Assembly: GCF_000719955.1 (NCBI RefSeq)
Contig: NZ_JOII01000055.1
Location: 1-19,320, forward strand
Direction: 5' to 3'
Length of the DNA stretch: 19,320 nt
Source: Streptomyces albidoflavus
GTDB taxonomy: Bacteria > Actinomycetota > Actinomycetes > Streptomycetales > Streptomycetaceae
Shown here piece after piece: positions 11,498 through 17,673 of the stretch (position 1 is its first letter; each line of letters opens with the position of its first letter). The notes below the pieces were generated by a model, which did not search any database, was not told the DNA's origin, and saw only the letters and a list, made by a program, of their open reading frames with translations. The position numbers and the translations under genes were made by a program.

Positions 11498-11549
11498 GCC
11501 GGGGCTCCCTTCGTCCCCCACGCGCGGTGGGGGAGAGGGGAGCCCCGGC
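11498..11549. terminator. Two-tier hairpin terminator between convergent genes
   Basis: The outer stem pairs GCCGGGGCTCCC (11,498-11,509) with its perfect complement at 11,538-11,549. The inner stem pairs TCCCCCAC (11,514-11,521) with GTGGGGGA (11,527-11,534) around a GCGCG loop. It sits 20 bases after the exporter stop and 15 bases before the end of the convergent VOC gene. It has no T-tract, which is common in Streptomyces. It could serve both strands. Confidence 0.8.
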
Positions 11550-11563
11550 GGGATGGCGCGGTC

Positions 11564-11992
11564 TCAGGAGGGATCCTGGTACGCGTCGGCGTACTCCGCG
11601 GACGGCTCGATCGGCGAGATGACGTCGACCAGTACGCCGTCCGGGGCCGCCACGATGAAGTGCCGCTGCCCGAAGTCCTCACTCCGGAGCGGCAGCTGGG
11701 GACGCAGGCCGGCGCCGTCGACGAGCCGCGCGTACTCCGCGTCGACGTCGGCCACCTCGAAGTTGAGCAGCACCCCCTGGACGGGCTGCCGGAACCCCTC
11801 GGGCACCGACGGGTGTCCCGCGTCGACCAGTGCCAGTTCCTGGTGGGGCGGCTCGGTCCGCCTGAGGCTCACGTACCACTCGTTCTCGAAGGTCGTCTCG
11901 AAGCCGAACAGGTTCTTGTAGAACGCGGCCGACTCACTCAGCTTCCGCGTACAGAGCACCGGATAGAAGCTGGTCAGGGCAGAGGGGGCCAT
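11564..11992 (-). CDS. VOC (glyoxalase/bleomycin-resistance fold) protein
   Basis: A 142-residue protein of the vicinal oxygen chelate superfamily. It starts [19 protein letters not shown], with the usual first strand and helix, continues through [15 protein letters not shown], and ends with the [17 protein letters not shown] signature of the second beta-alpha-beta-beta-beta module. It is a clear paralog of the VOC protein encoded divergently nearby, sharing LFGF, WYV, GHPxVPE and other positions. I chose the ATG at 11,992 because the fold begins directly after it. An in-frame ATG at 12,055 adds 21 residues that match no fold element and has no ribosome site. Function is unknown: candidates are a glyoxalase-like detoxifying enzyme, an isomerase or a ligand-binding protein. 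Two TetR-type operators lie in its upstream region. Confidence 0.85.
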   Translation of the reverse strand: MAPSALTSFYPVLCTRKLSESAAFYKNLFGFETTFENEWYVSLRRTEPPHQELALVDAGHPSVPEGFRQPVQGVLLNFEVADVDAEYARLVDGAGLRPQLPLRSEDFGQRHFIVAAPDGVLVDVISPIEPSAEYADAYQDPS

Positions 11993-12118
11993 CTCGCTCA
12001 CCGTTCCGTGGAGGGGCGGGGTCCGGCTGTCGGCGACGCCCGCTGGGTTCTTCATGGCAACGAGAGGAGCGCCGGGGCGTTACGTCCCGCAACTCGGTCG
12101 GCCGTCACCCGGACCATG

Positions 12119-12147
12119 TTGACATACCGGCGGTACGTCATTAACTT
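12119..12147 (+). promoter_or_regulatory. Candidate promoter of the + strand VOC gene
   Basis: A perfect -35 hexamer TTGACA (12,119-12,124) is followed after 17 bases by a weak -10, TAACTT (12,142-12,147). The spacer holds most of the first palindromic operator, so a bound repressor would block RNA polymerase. The VOC start codon is about 40 bases downstream. Confidence 0.45.
12122..12138. promoter_or_regulatory. TetR-type operator, site 1
   Basis: ACATACCGGCGGTACGT is a 17-base imperfect palindrome with core TACCGGCGGTA. It is one of three near-identical copies in the window. It overlaps the TTGACA promoter element of the + strand VOC gene and lies upstream of the minus-strand VOC gene. It is a likely site for the TetR encoded at 13,207-13,797. 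Confidence 0.75.
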
Positions 12148-12153
12148 CGGCAG

Positions 12154-12170
12154 GCATACCGTCGGTACGT
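12154..12170. promoter_or_regulatory. TetR-type operator, site 2
   Basis: GCATACCGTCGGTACGT repeats site 1 with two mismatches, 32 bases further on (about three helical turns), so two repressor dimers could bind the same DNA face. It lies 19 bases before the VOC ATG, where bound protein would block transcription. Confidence 0.75.
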
Positions 12171-12188
12171 GAGTTGAGGACGGCGCCC

Positions 12189-12563
12189 ATGCTGGCCAGC
12201 TTCTGTCCCGTGATCCGCACATCCCGCATCGAGGAGTCCCGCGCCTTCTACACCGGCCTGTTCGGCTTCAAGGTCACTTACGAGACACCGTGGTACGTGG
12301 ATCTGGCCCGCCCCGCCCTGCCGCCCCGCGAACTCAGCCTGATCGACCTCGGCCACCCGGCCGTGCCCGAGGCCCAGCGATTACCCGTACGGGCCGTACG
12401 CATCGTCCTGGAGTCGGAAGCCGGGGAGGCCGAACTCCAGCACGCCCTGAGCCGCGCCGGATTCGACGCGCGGCGCGTGTTCCGGCCCCCGGGCCGGGCG
12501 CCCGGAGCCCTCACCCTCATGGACCCCAGCGGTGTGCGGGTCCATGTCGTCGCACCCGCCTGA
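12189..12563 (+). CDS. VOC-fold protein, paralog of the divergent neighbour
   Basis: A 124-residue glyoxalase-fold protein. The N-terminal half (MLASFCPVIRTSRIEESRAF and onward) closely follows the neighbouring minus-strand VOC protein. The C-terminal half is shorter and has lost the GQRHF signature, ending LMDPSGVRVHVV. The ATG at 12,189 is chosen because GAGGA sits 8 bases upstream; an in-frame TTG at 12,174 overlaps that ribosome site. Leucine 65 is a TTA codon (12,381-12,383), making translation bldA-dependent in Streptomyces. Both palindromic operators lie between it and its divergent paralog. Function is unknown; the divergence at the C-terminal metal-binding half may mean a different ligand, or binding without catalysis. 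Confidence 0.85.
   Translation: MLASFCPVIRTSRIEESRAFYTGLFGFKVTYETPWYVDLARPALPPRELSLIDLGHPAVPEAQRLPVRAVRIVLESEAGEAELQHALSRAGFDARRVFRPPGRAPGALTLMDPSGVRVHVVAPA
12381..12383 (+). promoter_or_regulatory. In-frame TTA (bldA-dependent) codon in the VOC gene
   Basis: The codon series CAG CGA TTA CCC GTA encodes QRLPV, and TTA is the leucine codon read by the bldA tRNA. It is one of only two TTA codons I found in the genes of this window; the other is in the PKS-operon thioesterase. Confidence 0.8.
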
Positions 12564-12609
12564 CCACCGGTCCGCTCGGCGACCACGGATGCCCCAGGGG
12601 AGACGTGCC

Positions 12610-13197
12610 ATGCCCGCAAGAATCGATCCCGACACGGCGGCCGCGGTGATGCGCGCGGCCGGACTCGAACCCATGGAGCCCTACCCCGGGGCGAACGTGG
12701 CCTGGAACTGCCGCTGCCTCAAGGGCGCCCACGGGGTGGCGCCCACCTTCACCTCGGTCCGCACCGGCACGAGTTCGGGATGCCGGCACTGCGGCAGGAC
12801 CGCCGCGGGGGAGCGGCGCCGCGCCGCGGGCCAGGCCCGAGCCGAGGCCGACATGAGAGCGGCGGGCTTCGAGCCCCTCGACCCCTACCCCGGCGCCCGG
12901 ATGCGATGGCGCTGCCTGCACACCGCCTGCGGCCGTGTGGTGCACCCCCGGCTCTTCCAGATCCGTACCGGCGGCGGAGGCTGCCTGGCCTGCGCGGGCC
13001 GGGCGCCTGTCGAGCCCACGGCCGCCGAGGCGGAGATGCGCGCCATCGGGATGGAACCGCTCGAACCCTTCCCCGGCCGCGTCCGCGACCCCTGGAGCTG
13101 CCGCTGCACCCGGTGCGGCCATGTCGGCACACCGACCCTCAACAACATCCGCCGCGGCCAGGGAGGTTGCTACCCGTGCGCCCACCGCGGCCGGTGA
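12610..13197 (+). CDS. Three tandem zinc-ribbon-like repeats protein
   Basis: A 195-residue protein built from three copies of a roughly 52-residue unit (about 12-62, 78-129, 138-191). Each has MRAxGxEPxxPYPG, then W-x-C, a C/GH pair, an xxIRxG-type turn and a final C-x2-C. The third is most complete: W162, C164, C166, C169, H171, C187, C190. The first lacks one central Cys, and the second has C102, C107, C125 and C128. The pattern resembles the DUF4379-type probable zinc-ribbon (treble clef), often attached to nuclease domains; none is present here. DNA or RNA binding is plausible but unproven. The start is the ATG with AGGGGAGA 6 bases upstream. It follows the VOC gene by 46 bases and may share its promoter, and it converges on tetR with a 9-base gap. 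Confidence 0.8.
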   Translation: MPARIDPDTAAAVMRAAGLEPMEPYPGANVAWNCRCLKGAHGVAPTFTSVRTGTSSGCRHCGRTAAGERRRAAGQARAEADMRAAGFEPLDPYPGARMRWRCLHTACGRVVHPRLFQIRTGGGGCLACAGRAPVEPTAAEAEMRAIGMEPLEPFPGRVRDPWSCRCTRCGHVGTPTLNNIRRGQGGCYPCAHRGR

Positions 13198-13206
13198 CCG
13201 CACCGC

Positions 13207-13797
13207 TCACGGCACGCGCAGGGCCTCCAGCAGGCGGGTGAGTGCCGCCGTCGCGTCGGCCAGATCGGCCGGGTCGGACGAGGCGGCCAGCCACAGCGCC
13301 GCCTCGTTCATCGCGCCCGACAGCAGATGGGTGAGCGGCTCGACGGGCTGGGCGGGGATCGTGCCTTCCTCGATCAGGACGGCGAGCACCTCCGCGAGAT
13401 GCCGGCCCGAGGTGGCCTCGTTCATCTCCCGCCACTCGGCCCAGCCGAGAACCGCGGGACCGTCGATGAGCATGATCCGCTGGATCGCCGGATCGGTGGA
13501 GGCGCCGAGGAACGCCTCGCACCCCACGAGCAGTTGCTCCCAGGACGACTCCCGCGCGTCCGCCGTGGCGGCGATCCGCTCCGCCACCTCCTGCTGCGCC
13601 TGCTCCAGCACCACCCGGAACAGCTCCGCCTTGCTGCTGAAGTGGTGGTACAGCGCCCCCTTGGTCACCCCCGCCGCCGCGACGATCTCGGACAGCCCTA
13701 CGGCCCCGTACCCCAGAGTTGAGAACAGCCGCCTGCTCTCCCGCACCAGCGCCTGCCGCGTCAGCTCCCGTTGCTGCGCCCGGACTCCCTGCGGCAT
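13207..13797 (-). CDS. TetR family transcriptional regulator
   Basis: A 196-residue one-component repressor. Its N-terminal helix-turn-helix (about 34-57) reads GLSEIVAAAGVTKGALYHHF, a canonical TetR_N recognition region. Residues 65-196 form the helical ligand-binding and dimerisation domain. I chose the ATG at 13,797 because GGGAGGG lies 7 bases upstream; the open frame continues further up but without family similarity. A palindrome closely matching the two in the VOC promoter region lies just upstream, so autoregulation plus control of the VOC pair (and perhaps the zinc-ribbon gene) is the simplest reading. The ligand is unknown. Whether it also senses the product of the PKS operon cannot be told from the sequence. 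Confidence 0.93.
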   Translation of the reverse strand: MPQGVRAQQRELTRQALVRESRRLFSTLGYGAVGLSEIVAAAGVTKGALYHHFSSKAELFRVVLEQAQQEVAERIAATADARESSWEQLLVGCEAFLGASTDPAIQRIMLIDGPAVLGWAEWREMNEATSGRHLAEVLAVLIEEGTIPAQPVEPLTHLLSGAMNEAALWLAASSDPADLADATAALTRLLEALRVP

Positions 13798-13818
13798 CCG
13801 ACTGCCCTCCCGTCCTAG

Positions 13819-13835
13819 ACATACTGAAGGTACGC
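13819..13835. promoter_or_regulatory. TetR-type operator, site 3 (autoregulatory)
   Basis: ACATACTGAAGGTACGC matches sites 1 and 2 at the conserved CATAC-x-G-x2-GGTACG positions. It lies 22 bases upstream of the tetR ATG. On the minus strand a -35-like TTGGCG (complement of 13,833-13,838) overlaps its edge and a TAGGAC-like -10 follows, so binding would shut off tetR itself. Confidence 0.7.
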
Positions 13836-14130
13836 CAACACGGTACCCCCGCGACAGGGCCGCGCCCGGGGCGGGAGCGGAGGACACACTTCCGCAGGTC
13901 ATCGCCGCCTGCGCCCCCGCAGTGCCGGACCTTCTCCCGCCCGCCGAAGGAGCCCCACTCCAAGACGTGACGACGCGTCCACGTCCTGAGCCTGCCGAGG
14001 CGCCCTCGTCCACGGGACTGGGCCCGCCCGGCAGGCAGCCGCCCTCCGAGCCGAAGAGCGCTGCACTTCTGACTGGCGCATCAGTCAGCATCTCAATGCG
14101 CCCCATTACCAGCGCCTATACCCTCCACAA
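13836..14130. other. Intergenic region between tetR and the XRE-TetR gene
   Basis: This lies between divergent regulators and contains no credible gene: the short open frames on either strand have no ribosome site or family features. The left part reads as ordinary GC-rich spacer. The right 70 bases become more AT-rich and hold a strong inverted repeat (14,069-14,088) and a -10-like TATACC at 14,118-14,123, just before the GTG of the next gene. Confidence 0.5.
14069..14088. promoter_or_regulatory. Inverted repeat, likely operator of the XRE-TetR regulator
   Basis: The arms CTGACTG and CAGTCAG are perfect inverted complements around a GCGCAT spacer, a spacing typical of TetR-family operators. 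It lies 42 bases upstream of the XRE-TetR start and differs from the CATACCG palindromes of the neighbouring TetR. Confidence 0.7.
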
Positions 14131-15027
14131 GTGTTGAGTTTTCCGCAACATGCTTCTACGGTCTTGCCCGTGGAAACCGACGAAGGCCCCGCCAGCCCAT
14201 CGACAGCCGGCACCGCCGCCCGCGTCCGCGCGGTCATCGCTGACGCAGGCGTCAGCCAGCGCGAGTTCGCGCGCCGTGTCGTCATGGACCCGTCCAAACT
14301 TTCGCGTGCGCTGAGCGGCACCCGCCGCTTCACCGTCGCCGAGCTGGCACGGATCGCGGACGAAGGCCGGGTCGACGCCGACTGGCTGCTCGGCACCCGG
14401 CCCCGCGAAAGAGAAACGGCGTCCGCCGTCCCCGTCGAGGGCGGGCGCCCGCTGCAGATCGTCCGCGAGACGGTCCGGCTGATCGCGGAGCACGGATTCC
14501 ACGCGGTCCGCGTCGCCGACATCGCCCGTGCCTGCGCCACCAGCAGCGCCGCGATCCACTACCACTTCCCGGGCCGCGCCGAACTCCTGGAGGCGGCCGT
14601 GCGCTGGTGCATGGACGAGGACACCGCACGCCGTGCCGCTCACCTCGCCGAGGCGGACGACGCGGCGGCGGAGCTGCGCCAACTCATCGCGCTGCAGACA
14701 CCGCGCACCGCACAGCAGCGCCGCCAGTGGGCGGTGTGGCTGGACCTGTGGGCCGAGGCCGCGCGCTCCACGGCGGTCGGCCGACTGCACTCCGAGTACT
14801 ACCGCCAGTGGCGGGAGACCGTCACCGACGTCCTGCGCCGGGGCGCCGGTCAAGGAGTCTTCCGCGCCGGGATCGACCCGCACGCGGCGGCACTGACGCT
14901 GACCGCCCTGATCGACGGCCTCGCCACCCACGTCCTCTCCGTGAGCGGGCCGGAGTCCGCCACGGCCGCGGACGCGATGCACCGGACACTGACCACCCAC
15001 ATCACCCACACGATCCTGGCTCCGTAG
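14131..15027 (+). CDS. Regulator fusing an XRE helix-turn-helix to a TetR module
   Basis: A 298-residue protein with two DNA-binding modules. Residues about 29-88 are an XRE/Cro-type helix-turn-helix (VSQREFARRVVMDPSKLSRAL). Residues about 108-155 are a TetR_N helix-turn-helix (VRVADIARACATSSAAIHYHF), followed by a helical TetR ligand domain to the end. It heads the carnitine gene set and is the obvious candidate regulator. A perfect inverted repeat lies upstream. The start is uncertain: GTG at 14,131 lies just after a TATACC -10-like element and would be leaderless, while GTG at 14,170 also keeps both domains; neither has a ribosome site. Carnitine regulation in Pseudomonas uses an unrelated AraC-type protein, so this would be a different solution. 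Confidence 0.88.
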   Translation: MLSFPQHASTVLPVETDEGPASPSTAGTAARVRAVIADAGVSQREFARRVVMDPSKLSRALSGTRRFTVAELARIADEGRVDADWLLGTRPRERETASAVPVEGGRPLQIVRETVRLIAEHGFHAVRVADIARACATSSAAIHYHFPGRAELLEAAVRWCMDEDTARRAAHLAEADDAAAELRQLIALQTPRTAQQRRQWAVWLDLWAEAARSTAVGRLHSEYYRQWRETVTDVLRRGAGQGVFRAGIDPHAAALTLTALIDGLATHVLSVSGPESATAADAMHRTLTTHITHTILAP

Positions 15028-15096
15028 CCCAGAAACCACGGACGCCCCGCCCCTGCCCCACCGCGCCGCGGAGGCAAGAACCCGGGAGGCACCCAC

Positions 15097-15990
15097 ATGC
15101 CCATGACCGAGAACGTCATCATCACCTGCGCCCTCACAGGCGCCGGCGACACCGTCCGCAAGAGCCCCCACGTCCCCGTCACCCCGGAGCAGATAGCAAG
15201 GAACGCCGTCGAGGCGGCCGCCGCCGGGGCAGCCGTCGTCCACATCCACGTACGCGACCCGGAGACCGGCGATCCCTCCCGCGACCCCAAGCTGTACCGG
15301 GAAGTCGTCGAGCGCATCAAGGAGACCGGCACCGACGTCGTCATCAACCTCACCGCGGGGATGGGCGGCGACCTGGTCATCGACCCCGACGACCCGCTCA
15401 CCCACCTCCCCGGCACCGACCTCGTCGGCGGCCTGGAACGCCTGCCGCACGTCGAGGACCTGCTCCCCGACATCTGCACACTGGACTGCGGCTCGCTCAA
15501 CTTCGGCGACGGCTCCAACCTCTACGTCTCGACGCCCGACATGCTGCGCGCGGGCGCACGGCGCATCCAGGAACTGGGCGTACGACCCGAGCTGGAGATC
15601 TTCGACACGGGCCAGCTCTGGTTCGCCAAGCAACTGCTCGCGGAGGGCCTGCTCGACGCCCCGACCGTCTTCCAGCTGTGCATGGGCGTCCCGTGGGGCG
15701 CCCCGGCCGACCCCGGGGTGCTCCAGTCGATGGTCAACATGCTCCCGGACGGCGCACGTTGGGCGAGCTTCGCGCTCGGTCGGATGCAGATGCCGTGGGT
15801 CGCCCAGTCGATCCTGCTCGGCGGCCACGTCCGCGTGGGCCTGGAGGACAACCTGTACCTCGGCAAGGGCAACAAGGCGACCAACGCTCAGCTCGTCGAG
15901 CGTGCCGTGACCCTCACCGAATCGATCGGCGCACGCGTCGCGACACCGGACGAGGCCCGCACCACGCTCGGCCTCAAGAAGCGCAAGTAG
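15097..15990 (+). CDS. cdhC: BKACE (DUF849) 3-dehydrocarnitine cleavage enzyme
   Basis: A 297-residue TIM-barrel beta-keto acid cleavage enzyme. Family members react a beta-keto acid with acetyl-CoA to give acetoacetate and a new CoA thioester. The zinc ligands are visible: H49 and H51 in VHIHVRD, and E250 in RVGLEDN. R246 and D251 match the conserved catalytic Arg and Asp of the prototype enzyme Kce. The substrate is assigned from context: a carnitine-dehydrogenase-like protein and a hotdog thioesterase follow directly, so 3-dehydrocarnitine plus acetyl-CoA should give betainyl-CoA and acetoacetate. The ATG has GGGAGG 7 bases upstream; a second ATG two codons later is possible. The 69-base gap after the regulator allows co-transcription. 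Confidence 0.87.
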   Translation: MPMTENVIITCALTGAGDTVRKSPHVPVTPEQIARNAVEAAAAGAAVVHIHVRDPETGDPSRDPKLYREVVERIKETGTDVVINLTAGMGGDLVIDPDDPLTHLPGTDLVGGLERLPHVEDLLPDICTLDCGSLNFGDGSNLYVSTPDMLRAGARRIQELGVRPELEIFDTGQLWFAKQLLAEGLLDAPTVFQLCMGVPWGAPADPGVLQSMVNMLPDGARWASFALGRMQMPWVAQSILLGGHVRVGLEDNLYLGKGNKATNAQLVERAVTLTESIGARVATPDEARTTLGLKKRK

Positions 15991-16017
15991 TCCGCCGCGA
16001 CGACGAAGGGGCCCCTC

Positions 16018-17034
16018 ATGACCTCACCCGAGAAGACCTCACCCGACCCCACCTCTCCGAAGGTGACGCTTACGGAGACCACCCCTCCGGAGAACGTCCG
16101 CCGCGTCGCCTGCGTCGGCGCCGGAGTCATCGGCGGCGGCTGGGTCGCCCACTTCCTGGCACGCGGCTACGACGTCACCGCCTGGGACCCCGCGCCCGAC
16201 GCCGCGCAGAAGCTGCGACGCCTCGTCGACGCGGCGTGGCCGGCACTCACCTCGCTCGGCCTCGCCGAGGGCGCGTCACCCGACCGGCTCACCGTGACCG
16301 AAACCCTCGAACAGGCCGTGGCCGACGCCGAGTTCGTCCAGGAGAGCGCACCCGAGAAGCTCGACCTCAAGCGCGATCTGCTGACCCGCCTGGACACGGC
16401 GACGCCGCCCGGCGTTGTCATAGCCTCCTCCACCTCCGGCTACCCGATGACCGACATGCAGACCACGGCCGCGGACCCGTCACGCCTGGTCGTCGGCCAC
16501 CCCTTCAACCCGCCCTACCTCATCCCGCTCGTCGAGGTCGTCGGCGGCGAACACACGGACCCGGCGGCGGTCGCCTGGGCCACCCGCTTCTACCAGACCG
16601 CGGGCAAGTCCGTCATCACGATGAACAACGAAGTCCCCGGCTTCATCGCCAACCGCCTCCAGGAGGCCCTGTGGCGGGAAGCACTCCACATGGTCGCCAA
16701 CGGTGAGGCGACAGTCCGGGACATCGACCTGTCCATCACCGAAGGGCCCGGGCTGCGCTGGGCGGTGATGGGACCGATGCTGACCTTCGCCCTCGCCGGC
16801 GGTGAGGGCGGCATGGCACACATGCTGGACCACTTCGGTCCGTCCCTGAAGTCACCGTGGACACGCCTCGAAGCACCCGAACTGGACAAGGAGTTGTACG
16901 ACGCCGTGGTGGCAGGCTGCGACGAGGCGGCGGACGGCCGCTCCATCGCGGATCTGGTCGCGGAACGGGACAAGGGCGTCATCGATGTCCTGCGTGTCAC
17001 TGGCCGCCTGGGCCGCGAGGGGGAAGCCCGATGA
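16018..17034 (+). CDS. cdhA: L-carnitine 3-dehydrogenase (3-hydroxyacyl-CoA dehydrogenase family)
   Basis: A 338-residue NAD-dependent dehydrogenase. A Thr/Pro-rich extension (1-28), absent from most relatives, precedes a Rossmann fold with VGAGVIGGGW (33-42). The catalytic His161 in GHPFNPP and Glu173 in LVEVVGG are 12 residues apart, as in the His-Glu pair of 3-hydroxyacyl-CoA dehydrogenases. NEVPGFIANRLQEALWREAL begins the C-terminal helical domain. In this setting it should oxidise L-carnitine to 3-dehydrocarnitine. A 3-hydroxybutyryl-CoA dehydrogenase would be the alternative, but the flanking BKACE and thioesterase favour carnitine. GAAGGGG precedes the ATG, and the stop overlaps the next start as ATGA. 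Confidence 0.85.
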   Translation: MTSPEKTSPDPTSPKVTLTETTPPENVRRVACVGAGVIGGGWVAHFLARGYDVTAWDPAPDAAQKLRRLVDAAWPALTSLGLAEGASPDRLTVTETLEQAVADAEFVQESAPEKLDLKRDLLTRLDTATPPGVVIASSTSGYPMTDMQTTAADPSRLVVGHPFNPPYLIPLVEVVGGEHTDPAAVAWATRFYQTAGKSVITMNNEVPGFIANRLQEALWREALHMVANGEATVRDIDLSITEGPGLRWAVMGPMLTFALAGGEGGMAHMLDHFGPSLKSPWTRLEAPELDKELYDAVVAGCDEAADGRSIADLVAERDKGVIDVLRVTGRLGREGEAR

Positions 17035-17510
17035 CGAAGCTCCCTCTGTTCCGCAGCACGGTCCGCCCGGAGTGGATCGACTACAACGGTCACATGAGCG
17101 AGGCCTACTACTCCCTCGTTTTCGGCCACGCCACGGACGCACTGATGGCCGAGACCGGCCTGGGCCCCGCCTACCGCGAATCCACACGCTGCTCCCTCTA
17201 CACGGTCGAGTCCCACATCCGCTTCCTCCAGGACGTTCCCGAAGCCGCTCACCTGACCATCCGCACCCGCGTGCTGGGGGTGGCAGCACGCAAGACTCAC
17301 TTCACCCACGAGATGTACGTAGTCAGCGCCTTGGGGGCGGAGCCGACACCGGACGCGCTCCCGGTGGCGACGACGGAACTGCTCGCGGTCCACGTCGACC
17401 AGCAGGCGGGCAGGGCCGCCGCTTTCCCGGACACGGTCCGGCACCGGTTCACAGAGCTGACCGAACCGCCTCCGGCCTGGGCGGGCCGCTCCATCGCCGC
17501 CGTGGCCTGA
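17031..17510 (+). CDS. cdhB: Hotdog-fold thioesterase, probable betainyl-CoA thioesterase
   Basis: A 159-residue acyl-CoA thioesterase of the 4-hydroxybenzoyl-CoA thioesterase type. The motif WIDYNGHMSEAYYSLVF near the N-terminus is the family signature, with the Asp in the usual catalytic position. The rest follows the single hotdog domain, ending in a short tail. It overlaps the dehydrogenase by ATGA and has GAGGGGGA upstream, so it is translationally coupled. The gene order BKACE, dehydrogenase, thioesterase matches the cdhC-cdhA-cdhB arrangement known for Pseudomonas carnitine catabolism as I recall it. It should release glycine betaine from betainyl-CoA, giving the cell an osmoprotectant or a C/N source. 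Confidence 0.82.
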   Translation: MTKLPLFRSTVRPEWIDYNGHMSEAYYSLVFGHATDALMAETGLGPAYRESTRCSLYTVESHIRFLQDVPEAAHLTIRTRVLGVAARKTHFTHEMYVVSALGAEPTPDALPVATTELLAVHVDQQAGRAAAFPDTVRHRFTELTEPPPAWAGRSIAAVA

Positions 17511-17530
17511 CACGCCCGGGCCCTCGTATC

Positions 17531-17568
17531 GCCCCCGTGCCGTGCGCCTTCCTCTGCGAGGAGGGGGC
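17531..17568 (+). terminator. Possible terminator hairpin after the carnitine genes
   Basis: CCTTCCTC and GAGGAGGG nearly pair around a TGC loop, and GCCCCC at 17,531 can pair with GGGGGC ending at 17,568. There is no T-tract. It is the only stem-like structure I see in the 163-base gap before the VWA gene. Confidence 0.35.
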
Positions 17569-17673
17569 CCGGTGGTGGGGGATCCCGGGTTGGTCCCTTT
17601 CGGCTGTCAAGACCGACTGTCAGTGCTGGATGAGACGGTAGGGGCACCGAGTCGGAATCAAGGGGGAGTTCTC

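Noticed and set aside
11993..12055. N-terminal extension of the minus-strand VOC protein to the ATG at 12,055
   Set aside because: It has no ribosome site, and the 21 extra residues lie outside the fold and are not in the paralog. It cannot be fully excluded.
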